7,160 nt of DNA from Candidatus Eisenbergiella stercorigallinarum (GTDB lineage Bacteria; Bacillota; Clostridia; Lachnospirales; Lachnospiraceae): assembly GCA_019120525.1 (NCBI GenBank), contig DWUW01000290.1, forward strand, positions 1-7,160. The letters are read 5' to 3'. The notes below the pieces were generated by a model, which saw only the letters and a program-made list of their open reading frames with translations, searched no databases and was not told the DNA's origin. The translations under genes were made by a program, and so were the position numbers. Within the stretch, counting starts at the first letter, position 1. The number at the start of each line of letters is the position of its first letter. Shown here in pieces: positions 1 to 5,923 of the stretch.

Positions 1-443
1 TAGTCGTCAAAGCTGCCGTTTTCATCAAACAAAATAACCTCTGCCGCGTCAACGAAGGGGAATTTCAGGTAGGCGGCCATAATGATCCCGTTCAGATATT
101 CTCCCCGGGAAGCGGCATAATCCTTCCCCGCTCTGTTCCTGAAATTTTCTTCAATCGTTTTGAATTCCTCGTCCAGGGACAGCTTCAGAGACAGTCCCTG
201 GATGATCTCTTCATATCTTACGCGGATGGCGGCAAGCTTTTCGGCGAAATCACCGCCTTCCTCGGCGAGCGCGTAACAGGCATAGAGCATGTCGGTTACT
301 TTCTCATCGTCCTTGCTGCGTTTTCCCGGGGCGCTCGGCACCACAAACCGTCTCTCAGGATCCGCTTTGATAATGCTTCTCACCTTTCTGAACTGCTCCG
401 CGCTCGCAAGGGAGCTTCCGCCGAATTTCACCACTTTTTTCAT
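1..443 (-). CDS. lysC: Aspartate kinase, N-terminal part (cut by window edge)
   Basis: Catalyses ATP-dependent phosphorylation of L-aspartate to 4-aspartyl phosphate, the first step toward lysine, threonine and methionine, in the cytoplasm. The visible 147 residues begin MKKVVKFGGSSLA, the family's N-terminal nucleotide/substrate motif (KFGGSS, residues 6-11). VVPSAPGKR at 34-42 and ASRGEYLNG at 111-119 (the conserved S-x-GE patch) are also present. The kinase domain is incomplete. The family usually runs to about 400-460 residues and ends in two ACT domains, which would lie beyond position 1. The start at 443 is preceded by GGGAGGAG at 450-457. It is the last gene seen in the pheB-hom-kinase-lysC run, 111 bp after its upstream neighbour. 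That gap shows no promoter, so it is probably co-transcribed. Which isozyme this is (lysine- or threonine-inhibited) cannot be read from this part; the company of hom suggests the threonine branch. Confidence 0.96.
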   Translation of the reverse strand, partial: MKKVVKFGGSSLASAEQFRKVRSIIKADPERRFVVPSAPGKRSKDDEKVTDMLYACYALAEEGGDFAEKLAAIRVRYEEIIQGLSLKLSLDEEFKTIEENFRNRAGKDYAASRGEYLNGIIMAAYLKFPFVDAAEVILFDENGSFDD

Positions 444-457
444 AACATTCTCCTCCC

Positions 458-487
458 GCCGCGGCCGGATATCGTCCGTCCCGCGGC
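458..487 (-). promoter_or_regulatory. GC-rich hairpin touching the lysC ribosome site
   Basis: On the minus strand GCCGCGG (487-481) pairs with CCGCGGC (464-458), and an inner CGGA/TCCG stem closes a five-base loop. This gives about 7+4 base pairs with a small internal loop. The 3' arm ends one base before GGGAGGAG (457-450), the lysC Shine-Dalgarno. There is no U-tract, so it is not an intrinsic terminator. It could tune lysC translation or protect or process the transcript, which is inference. A second small stem (GCCGC/GCGGC) lies just upstream, near 490-505. Confidence 0.5.
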
Positions 488-554
488 CTGCCGCCTGTGC
501 GCGGCGTATTTTTTCTGCGGCATGGCGTCCGCCGTCTGCAGATGCCCGCCTCTC

Positions 555-1781
555 TCAAAGCCGGTAGCTGGGCTGTTTTACTCCCAGGAAATGCTCCATC
601 AGCTTCGGGCCCTCCGGGAAAAAGTTCCCGCTGAGGATTCCCTCAGCCTCATTGTAGCTCCAGTCGTTTTTCTGGGGAGCCGTGCTGTCATAGATCAGAT
701 AGGGAACGCTCTGCGCGGTATGGGTCCGCAGACGGATCGGCGTAGGATGGTCGGGAAGCACCATCAGCCGGTAGTCCAGGCCGCTGGCGTCAAGCCCGGC
801 CGTAAGGGGCGCGACCACCCTCCGGTCCAGATACTCAATGGCTTTCAGCTTCTTTTCCACACTGCCCTGATGCCCCATCTCATCCGGCGCTTCGATATGG
901 ATATAGGCAAAATCATACCCTCCGCAAATCAGCGCGTCAAGCGCGGCCTGCGTCTTTCCTTCATAATTGGTTTCGAGCCCGCCGTTGGCGCCTTCCACCC
1001 GGGCCACATCCATTCCCGCCCCTACGGCGATGCCCTTCAAAAGATCGACAGCGGAGATCATAATGCCGCGTTTCCCGGTCTTATCATAAAAGGAAGGCAG
1101 GGACGGACGGGTTCCCGCCCCCCAGAACCAACAGCAGTTGGCCGGATTCAGCCCTTCGCTTCTGCGTTTCCTGTTAACCGGATGGTCCTTCAGGATCTCA
1201 TAGCTTTCCATCATCATTTCACGGAGCCTTTTGTCGTCCGGAAGATACTGGCCGATCTCCTTGCCGAGCACGTCATGGGGCGGCGTCAGTTCCTCCACCC
1301 GCCCGCCTTCCCAGATCAGGCAATGACGGTAGCTGGTCCCCACATAAAAATGGTATGGCGCGCGGTCCAGCTTCTCCATCACGGCGCGCAGAAGAACGGC
1401 GCATTCCTCTGTTCCGATCTCCCCGGAGCTGTGGTCCAGGATCCTTCTGTCCGCAAAAGGGATCCCTTCCTCTTCGGAAAGAGTAACGATATTACAGCGC
1501 ATGGCGATATCCGTCTCCTTCATCGGGACTCCGATACTCAGCGCCTCCAGCGGCGAACGGCCGGAATAATATTGTTTCGGGTCATATCCCATCACGGAAA
1601 GGTTCGCCGTGTCTGAACCGGGCTTCATTCCTTTCGGGATCGTGCTCACCATACCGATTTCTGATTTTCTGCTCAGGGCGTCCAGCGCCGGCGTTTCCGC
1701 ATATGCCAGCGGTGTCCGTCCGTTCAGCCTGGCGATCGGTTCGTCGGCCATCCCATCCCCAAGCACTACCACATATTTCAT
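555..1781 (-). CDS. apgM-family phosphotransferase, proposed homoserine kinase
   Basis: This 408-residue cytoplasmic protein belongs to the archaeal-type cofactor-independent phosphoglycerate mutase family (alkaline phosphatase superfamily). Visible landmarks are VVLGDGMAD (5-13, metal Asp9), GSDTANLSVMGYDP (55-68, with the likely phospho-accepting serine), ANCCWFWGAGTRPSLPSF (214-231), HIEAPDEMGHQG (295-306, D300 and H304), VLPDHPTP (341-348, D344 and H345) and THT around H354. The metal-ligand set looks complete. Related proteins encoded beside hom in Clostridia and Bacteroides are annotated as proposed homoserine kinase, because those genomes often lack GHMP-type ThrB. Its position between hom and lysC strongly favours homoserine to O-phosphohomoserine over glycolysis. 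The start at 1781 has GGAGG at 1787-1791 with a 5-base gap; an in-frame ATG four codons upstream lies inside that site. It follows hom by 35 bp, which contain a weak CCGGA/TCCGG hairpin. A true phosphoglycerate mutase remains possible. Family assignment is firm; substrate is inferred. Confidence 0.88.
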   Translation of the reverse strand: MKYVVVLGDGMADEPIARLNGRTPLAYAETPALDALSRKSEIGMVSTIPKGMKPGSDTANLSVMGYDPKQYYSGRSPLEALSIGVPMKETDIAMRCNIVTLSEEEGIPFADRRILDHSSGEIGTEECAVLLRAVMEKLDRAPYHFYVGTSYRHCLIWEGGRVEELTPPHDVLGKEIGQYLPDDKRLREMMMESYEILKDHPVNRKRRSEGLNPANCCWFWGAGTRPSLPSFYDKTGKRGIMISAVDLLKGIAVGAGMDVARVEGANGGLETNYEGKTQAALDALICGGYDFAYIHIEAPDEMGHQGSVEKKLKAIEYLDRRVVAPLTAGLDASGLDYRLMVLPDHPTPIRLRTHTAQSVPYLIYDSTAPQKNDWSYNEAEGILSGNFFPEGPKLMEHFLGVKQPSYRL

Positions 1782-1816
1782 CTCTACCTCCATGCCGGAA
1801 CATCGCTGGCTCCGGG

Positions 1817-3025
1817 TCACGCTTCCTCCAGACGGATACGGCTGATAAAGCCGGGAAGCGCCGCGCATTTTTCGGCAAACTCCTTCTCGGTAACGGCAGG
1901 CGTCACAAATCCGAACTCGCCTTCCACGCCCGCGTCAACCCTTTCGATCCTGCCAAACAGCTTCTCTGCCGCCTCTTCGCTGCCCTTCGCGGCACGGACA
2001 AAGAATTTTCTTGAAAAGCCGTCGATGCTGCAAAGCGGAAGCTTTTCCTCATCCCACAGACAGACGATATGGGTATGTCCATGCTTGGCGCAGTCGATCA
2101 CATCGGAAACAACGGCGCTCGCCGTGGGAAGCTTTCCGGCCCCGCGGCCGTAATACATGGAATCCCCCAGCGTATTTCCCCGGATGAAAATAGCGTTGAA
2201 CACATCGTTTACACTGTGAAGCGGATTTTTCTCCCCGATCAGGAAAGGCGCCACGATGGCGTAGTACTTTCCATCCTGCTCCCGGATTCTTGCCAGCAGC
2301 TTGATGAACAGATTCATTTTCTCCGCGTACAGGAAGTCCTCATGCGTGATCTCCGTGATCCCTTCCGTATAGATTTCCTCGTAACGGACGGTTTTCCCCG
2401 TCATGAGGGAAGCGAGGATGGCGATCTTGCGGCAGGCGTCGTAGCCCTCCACATCCGCCTCCGGATTGCGCTCCGCGTATCCCTTTTCCTGCGCCTCCTT
2501 CAGGCTTTCCCCAAAGCTGCTTCCGTCCTCTGCCATATGGGTGAGGATGTAATTGGTGGTCCCGTTCAGGATACCGCTGATCAGTTCGATCTTTTCCGCC
2601 GTAAGGGCCACGTTCAGGGGACGGATAATCGGGATCCCGCCTCCCACGCTGGCTTCAAACAGATAATTGCAGCGGTTCTGTCTGGCCGTGCGGATCAGCT
2701 CCGCGCCATGGTTCGCCACCAGCTCCTTGTTTGAGGTACAGACGCTCTTTCCCGCCTTCAGGGCCTGCATCGAGAATGTAAAGGCAGGCTCGTTGCCTCC
2801 CATCGTCTCACAGATGATCGAAACCTCCGGATCCTGCAGAATAACATTCACATCGTGCACTACCCGGTCTTCATACGGGTCGCCCGGGAAGTCCCGCAGG
2901 TCCAGGATGTATTTAACCCGGATCTCCTCCCCGGCCCGCCTGTCGATCACTTCCCTGTTTTTTTCAATCACCTCCACGACGCCGCTTCCCACAGTGCCGT
3001 AGCCCAAAACCGCTATGCTGATCAT
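1817..3025 (-). CDS. hom: Homoserine dehydrogenase
   Basis: Reduces L-aspartate 4-semialdehyde to L-homoserine with NAD(P)H, the branch-point step toward threonine and methionine. The 402 residues begin MISIAVLGYGTVGSG, a Rossmann fold with GYGTVG at 8-13. Then come ETMGGNEPA (73-81), CTSNKELVANHG (96-107, Lys100 of the conserved NKE), FEASVGGGIPIIRPL (123-137), GILNGTTNYILTHM (151-164) and NPEADVEGYDACRK (187-200). In the last, D196 and K200 match the catalytic Asp/Lys pair of the family. GRGAGKLPTASAV spans 293-305. A C-terminal ACT-like region (about 335-402, with VEGEFGFVTP) suggests feedback control, classically by threonine. The start at 3025 was chosen because the Rossmann motif begins there and GGAGG lies at 3036-3040, a somewhat long 10-base gap. 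An upstream in-frame ATG at 3064 would overlap the preceding gene and add non-conserved residues. It lies 25 bp after the ACT protein and is co-transcribed with it. Confidence 0.97.
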   Translation of the reverse strand: MISIAVLGYGTVGSGVVEVIEKNREVIDRRAGEEIRVKYILDLRDFPGDPYEDRVVHDVNVILQDPEVSIICETMGGNEPAFTFSMQALKAGKSVCTSNKELVANHGAELIRTARQNRCNYLFEASVGGGIPIIRPLNVALTAEKIELISGILNGTTNYILTHMAEDGSSFGESLKEAQEKGYAERNPEADVEGYDACRKIAILASLMTGKTVRYEEIYTEGITEITHEDFLYAEKMNLFIKLLARIREQDGKYYAIVAPFLIGEKNPLHSVNDVFNAIFIRGNTLGDSMYYGRGAGKLPTASAVVSDVIDCAKHGHTHIVCLWDEEKLPLCSIDGFSRKFFVRAAKGSEEAAEKLFGRIERVDAGVEGEFGFVTPAVTEKEFAEKCAALPGFISRIRLEEA

Positions 3026-3050
3026 CTCAATCTTACCTCCATGCCTGATC

Positions 3051-3494
3051 TCATTCTCTCGCAAGGATCTTCACGTGGCGTACGCCCTTTTCTTCTTCCA
3101 TCGCGTCCAGCATCCTGGATACGTCCGTCGTGGAACTGAGCACCTGGACGCTGATGCTTAAGGCGGCAACGCCGTTGATGGGAATACTCTGATGGATCGT
3201 CAGAATATTGGCCCCGAAGTCCGCTATGACCTTCAGCAGGTCGGAAAGCAGGCCCGGCTCGTCGTCGATGGACATGGAAAGGGTGATCGTCGTCCCCTGG
3301 GCGTTATCATGGAAAGGGAAGATATCGTCTTTATACTTGTAAAAAGAACTTCGGCTGATATCCACCTTCTCCACGGCGTCCTGGATGGTCGCCGCCTTTC
3401 CCGATTCCAGAAGCTTTTTTGCCTCCACGACCTTCAGAAGGACCTCCGGAATGGCTTTCTGTTTTACCACATAATAATCGCTCTTTTTCTGCAT
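3051..3494 (-). CDS. pheB: PheB-like ACT domain protein (UPF0735 family)
   Basis: A 147-residue small cytoplasmic protein, first gene of the Asp-family operon. Residues about 15-58 are helical and end in a helix-turn-helix-like stretch (ATIQDAVEKVDISRSSFYKY, 35-54). Residues about 68-145 form an ACT domain (IDDEPGLLSDLLKVIADFGA at 76-95, then ILTIHQSIPINGVAALSISV). This architecture matches the PheB/UPF0735 family of Firmicutes, found beside pheA in Bacillus and beside hom in many Clostridia. ACT domains bind amino acids, so it is probably a sensor or regulator, possibly of the neighbouring enzymes or of this operon, but no precise function is established. The start at 3494 fits the usual MxKK..YYVV beginning. 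Its ribosome site is unusually poor: AAAGGA lies only about one base before the ATG, suggesting low translation or a different initiation mode. The gene symbol follows family naming, not a proven role. Confidence 0.9.
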   Translation of the reverse strand: MQKKSDYYVVKQKAIPEVLLKVVEAKKLLESGKAATIQDAVEKVDISRSSFYKYKDDIFPFHDNAQGTTITLSMSIDDEPGLLSDLLKVIADFGANILTIHQSIPINGVAALSISVQVLSSTTDVSRMLDAMEEEKGVRHVKILARE

Positions 3495-3553
3495 TTCCTT
3501 TCATCCCGCTTTTGTGTCTTTGTGAGGCACACATTTGTATGCCAACGGAAGAT
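3495..3553 (-). promoter_or_regulatory. Short 5' leader of the pheB-hom operon
   Basis: From the predicted start near 3547 the transcript has only about 50 untranslated bases. On the plus strand TTTGTG (3511-3516) and TTTGTG (3519-3524) form a direct repeat with two bases between, and TTTGTA (3534-3539) is a looser third copy. TGTG/CACA halves give a weak 4-bp stem. There is no room for a leader peptide rich in Thr or Ile codons, no T-box AGGGTGG element and no intrinsic terminator, so classical threonine attenuation is not supported here. Confidence 0.35.
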
Positions 3554-3582
3554 ATTTTAGCATAGGCCTTTTGCAAACGCAA
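3554..3582 (-). promoter_or_regulatory. Sigma-A-type promoter of the pheB-hom-kinase-lysC operon
   Basis: On the minus strand a -35 TTGCGT (3582-3577) is followed by a 17-base spacer and a -10 TAAAAT (3559-3554). TGC directly before the -10 makes an extended -10 element. The palindrome TTTGCAAA overlaps the upstream part of the spacer and could be an operator, which is speculative. Predicted transcription start is near 3547. The region also separates this operon from traX upstream. Confidence 0.7.
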
Positions 3583-3608
3583 CCCAATTTTTGCCCTCGA
3601 TTGTTTTT

Positions 3609-4436
3609 TTATCCATACAATGCATATAAAAACTGCCGGAAAAAGAAGAGGATCAGAAGATGCGCGGGATAAAAAAGATAGAAAAAATACCGGTGTCCTT
3701 TCCGTCTGCGGCTTCCGTCGTAAAAGCGGACCAAAAAAAAGGACAGAAACACCGTCACATGGGACAACGTCGTTTCCAGGCTGTAGGTAACGCTGCTTCC
3801 ACGGAGCATGAGATCCAGAAACTCTGTGAGCAGGAACAGAAACGGGGCTTCGATCACCAGAAGGAACCTGTCTCTGCGAAGGAAAGAGATCATGACGATC
3901 AGAAGCACGCCCCGCCAGGAATAATCCGTTTTCAGAAGCCAGGCGGCACACATGGCCGCAGCGGGAACCAGGGCCAAAGCCGCCTTCTTAAATACCCGCA
4001 CCGATCCCGGAGCGCCCGGAATACGGCCCCGGAGCGCATCCGCCCCCCAGAGGGCCAGAAGGCCGATGAGGAGCGTCCAGAAGACGTTCTGGCTGTATGG
4101 GTTCCATCCGCCAAAAAAGAGCAGGTCAAAGGGAAGCTCCGACAAAATGGCAAACGCAAAAAGCCGGAGCGCGTAGGCGCGCCGGCTCTTCGTATGGATA
4201 TATCCTTCCACAAGCAGGAAGCAGAAGATTGGGAAGGAAACGCGTCCGACGACGCGCAGGAGCTGGTCCAGGCCGAGGATCCGCTGATAAACCAGAAAAT
4301 CCCTCACGCGGCCATCCGACAGGAACCGTTCCAAAAGTCCCGCTCCGATGTGGTCGATGAGCATGGTCACAAGGGCCGCGAGCTTCAGAAAGTCTGCGGA
4401 AATCCCTCCCGTTTTCCTGCTGTCCATGCTTCTCAT
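3609..4436 (-). CDS. TraX-family integral membrane protein
   Basis: A 275-residue hydrophobic protein of the TraX family, named for the F-plasmid pilin N-acetylase. Family landmarks are LKLAALVTMLIDHIGAG (17-33), RVVGRVSFPIFCFLLVEGY (61-79) followed by HTKS, LSELPFDLLFF (98-108), QNVFWTLLIGLLALW (116-130), DYSWRGVLLIV (171-181) and a C-terminal YPAHLLILFFF (256-266). I count about eight likely transmembrane segments, with basic loops (RRKGHR at 243-248). The DHIGA and FLLVEG motifs are the hallmark. No conjugation or pilin gene is nearby, so the acetylation substrate is unknown; chromosomal clostridial copies are uncharacterised and may act on an envelope component (inference). The start ATG at 4436 overlaps the glyA stop as ATGA, pointing to translational coupling. 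An alternative start is Met4 at 4427, preceded by GAGAAGC. The stop is TAA. I see no intrinsic terminator after it. Confidence 0.88.
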   Translation of the reverse strand: MRSMDSRKTGGISADFLKLAALVTMLIDHIGAGLLERFLSDGRVRDFLVYQRILGLDQLLRVVGRVSFPIFCFLLVEGYIHTKSRRAYALRLFAFAILSELPFDLLFFGGWNPYSQNVFWTLLIGLLALWGADALRGRIPGAPGSVRVFKKAALALVPAAAMCAAWLLKTDYSWRGVLLIVMISFLRRDRFLLVIEAPFLFLLTEFLDLMLRGSSVTYSLETTLSHVTVFLSFFLVRFYDGSRRRKGHRYFFYLFYPAHLLILFFFRQFLYALYG

Positions 4437-5674
4437 GCTTCCAGCGGATATTTGTCCGTCAGCTCCTTCACGATGGCGCGGGCGTCGGCCACTTTTTCCT
4501 CGCCGCCCTTGATGACCATGGCGATGGCGTCCGCGATCCGGTCCATATCCTGCGTATTCATGCCTCTGGACGTGACGGCGGGCGTGCCGAGACGGATGCC
4601 GCTGGTCACGAAGGGAGACTTGGGATCATTGGGGATGGTGTTCTTGTTGCAGGTGATGTTCGCCGCGTCCAGAAGCTTCTCCACAGCCTTTCCGGTCTGG
4701 TCAAAATTGGTCAGATCCACCAGCATCAGGTGGTTGTCCGTCCCGCCGGAAACGATGCGGATGCCTCTGTCCATCAGGCCGCGGCAGAGCGCCTGGGCAT
4801 TGTCCAGGATGTGCTGCTGATAAACGCGGAAATCGTCGCTCAGCGCTTCCTTAAAGCAGACCGCCTTCGCCGCGATCACATGCATCAGCGGGCCGCCCTG
4901 GGTGCCGGGGAAGATCGCCTTGTTGAAGTTCCACTTCTCCGCGGCTTCCTTATTGCAGAGGATCATGCCACCTCTGGGCCCGCGCAGGGTCTTGTGGGTG
5001 GTGGTGGTCACCACGTCCGCGTAGGGAATCGGGCTGGGATGAAGCCCCGCAGCCACCAGGCCGGCGATATGGGCCATATCCACCATCAGGCAGGCTCCCA
5101 CCTCGTCGGCGATCTCGCGGAACGGCTTGAAATCTATGGTCCTCGCATAGGCGGACGCGCCGGCGATGATCATCTTCGGGCGGCACTGCCTTGCGGTTTC
5201 CTTCATCTTGTCATAATCCAGGAACCCTTCGTCGTTCACGCCGTAGGGAACCATGTTAAAATATTTTCCGGACATGTTCACCGGGCTTCCGTGCGTCAGG
5301 TGGCCGCCGTGGTCCAGGTTCATTCCCATGATGGTGTCTCCGGGCGTGAGCACGGCAAACTGCACCGCCATGTTGGCCTGGGCGCCGGAATGGGGCTGCA
5401 CGTTGGCATAATCACAGCCGAACAGCTTCTTCGCGCGTTCAATGGCAAGGTTTTCCACCTCATCCACATAATCGCAGCCGCCGTAGTAGCGTTTTCCCGG
5501 GTAGCCCTCCGCATATTTGTTGGTGAGTACGCTTCCCATGGCGGCCATCACCGCTTTGCTCACCCAGTTCTCAGACGCGATCAGCTCGATGTGGCTGTTC
5601 TGACGCTCCTGCTCGTCCACGATCGCCTGCGCGATCTCCGGATCCGCCTTCCTCACTTCATCCAGTGAATACAT
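4433..5674 (-). CDS. glyA: Serine hydroxymethyltransferase
   Basis: PLP enzyme that interconverts serine plus tetrahydrofolate with glycine plus 5,10-methylene-tetrahydrofolate, the main cellular source of one-carbon units; many members also cleave threonine or allo-threonine slowly. The protein is 413 residues, the normal length. Key parts are IELIASENWVSKAV (29-42), KYAEGYPGKRYYGGC (53-67), VQPHSGAQAN (92-101), GMNLDHGGHLTHGS (117-130), VDMAHIAGL (198-206, PLP-ring Asp199), TTTTHKTLRGPRGG (223-236, Schiff-base Lys228) and SGIRLGTPA (358-366, carboxylate-binding Arg361). The frame stays open about 1.2 kb farther upstream, but that part runs antisense to the lipid kinase and through the promoter. 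The start at 5674 is supported by GGAGG at 5680-5684 and by alignment to the usual N-terminus. It heads a two-gene operon with traX. Confidence 0.98.
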   Translation of the reverse strand: MYSLDEVRKADPEIAQAIVDEQERQNSHIELIASENWVSKAVMAAMGSVLTNKYAEGYPGKRYYGGCDYVDEVENLAIERAKKLFGCDYANVQPHSGAQANMAVQFAVLTPGDTIMGMNLDHGGHLTHGSPVNMSGKYFNMVPYGVNDEGFLDYDKMKETARQCRPKMIIAGASAYARTIDFKPFREIADEVGACLMVDMAHIAGLVAAGLHPSPIPYADVVTTTTHKTLRGPRGGMILCNKEAAEKWNFNKAIFPGTQGGPLMHVIAAKAVCFKEALSDDFRVYQQHILDNAQALCRGLMDRGIRIVSGGTDNHLMLVDLTNFDQTGKAVEKLLDAANITCNKNTIPNDPKSPFVTSGIRLGTPAVTSRGMNTQDMDRIADAIAMVIKGGEEKVADARAIVKELTDKYPLEA

Positions 5675-5679
5675 TCCTT

Positions 5680-5684
5680 CCTCC
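5680..5684 (-). promoter_or_regulatory. Ribosome binding site deciding the glyA start
   Basis: GGAGG on the minus strand lies five bases before the ATG at 5674. An in-frame ATG at 5684-5686 overlaps this site (ATGGAGG) and so is not the likely start; another in-frame ATG lies farther upstream, within the distal leader arm region. Confidence 0.8.
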
Positions 5685-5697
5685 ATTCCTGCCGCCA

Positions 5698-5776
5698 GGG
5701 ACGGCATCTCATCCTCGAAAAGAACGGCCTGGGCCGTCCCTCCTCTTATTCGACACGTTACCGTGTGAAACTGCGC
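5698..5776 (-). promoter_or_regulatory. Structured 5' leader of glyA with alternative stems
   Basis: About 100 transcribed bases precede glyA. First comes a compact hairpin, ACACG-GTAA-CGTGT (5766-5753), with a GNRA-type tetraloop. Next, GGGACGGC (5740-5733) can pair in two exclusive ways: locally with GCCGTTC through the loop CCAG, followed by TCTTTT (about 5740-5718), or at a distance with a perfect 8-bp partner GCCGTCCC (5705-5698) just before the ribosome site region. The local stem plus U-rich tail resembles a weak terminator and the distal stem an antiterminator or sequestering helix. I could not match it to the THF, glycine, SAM or T-box consensus. Function is inferred from pairing alone. 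Confidence 0.45.
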
Positions 5777-5782
5777 AGGTAG

Positions 5783-5811
5783 ATTATAGCACAGTTTTCC
5801 CCTCTTGAAAA
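5783..5811 (-). promoter_or_regulatory. Promoter of glyA-traX
   Basis: On the minus strand a -35 TTTTCA (5811-5806), a 17-base spacer and a consensus -10 TATAAT (5788-5783) with a TGC extension. Predicted start is near 5776, inside the palindrome CTGCGCAG (5771-5778). Its -35 lies 20 bp from the -35 of the divergent lipid-kinase promoter. Confidence 0.82.
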
Positions 5812-5831
5812 CAGCGGATTTCCATTTCCCC

Positions 5832-5860
5832 TTTACCGGCGTTTTTTCCTTTGCTACAAT
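5832..5860 (+). promoter_or_regulatory. Promoter of the lipid kinase gene
   Basis: -35 TTTACC (5832-5837), 17-base spacer, -10 TACAAT (5855-5860) with TGC directly upstream (extended -10). Predicted start is near 5867, giving an approximately 57-base leader to the start codon at 5924. Confidence 0.75.
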
Positions 5861-5869
5861 ACAGAAAAA

Positions 5870-5900
5870 GGGCCGGAAAGCATGGCGCTGTCTTTGGCCC
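5870..5900 (+). promoter_or_regulatory. Leader hairpin of the lipid kinase gene
   Basis: GGGCC (5870-5874) pairs with GGCCC (5896-5900) and AAAG (5877-5880) with CTTT (5892-5895), leaving a GG bulge and an 11-base loop. The loop contains the in-frame ATG at 5882, which argues for initiation at 5924 instead. No U-tract follows, so it is not a terminator. Confidence 0.4.
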
Positions 5901-5907
5901 GTACCAA

Positions 5908-5915
5908 AGAGGGGG
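5908..5915 (+). promoter_or_regulatory. Ribosome binding site deciding the lipid kinase start
   Basis: AGAGGGGG ends eight bases before the ATG at 5924. It favours this start over the in-frame ATG 14 codons upstream at 5882, which has only a weak GGAAAG ahead of it. Confidence 0.7.
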
Positions 5916-5923
5916 CTGCGCAT

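Noticed and set aside
444..554. Lysine riboswitch before lysC
   Set aside because: The gap is only 111 bp and shows no promoter, and the long conserved L-box architecture is absent.
522..1616. 364-codon plus-strand open frame
   Set aside because: Fully antisense to the apgM-family gene, with no domain and no convincing ribosome site. Long antisense frames are expected at this GC content.
3609..4436. TraX as a sign of a conjugative plasmid or integrative element
   Set aside because: No relaxase, type IV secretion, integrase, att repeats or composition shift. It is coupled to glyA, and chromosomal TraX homologues are common in Clostridia.
3660..4820. 386-codon plus-strand open frame
   Set aside because: Antisense shadow of traX and glyA. 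The product is charged and repetitive with no recognisable fold.
4730..5668. 312-codon plus-strand open frame, His/Val-rich
   Set aside because: Antisense shadow of glyA codon bias, with no promoter or ribosome site.
5656..5716. Short upstream frame overlapping the glyA start (ATG AGA TGC..., about 19 codons)
   Set aside because: It has only GAGG directly abutting the ATG, and its composition is unremarkable; it looks accidental.
5675..5776. Known riboswitch (THF, glycine, SAM or T-box) before glyA
   Set aside because: The conserved core sequences I know for these classes are not present; only generic competing stems are seen.
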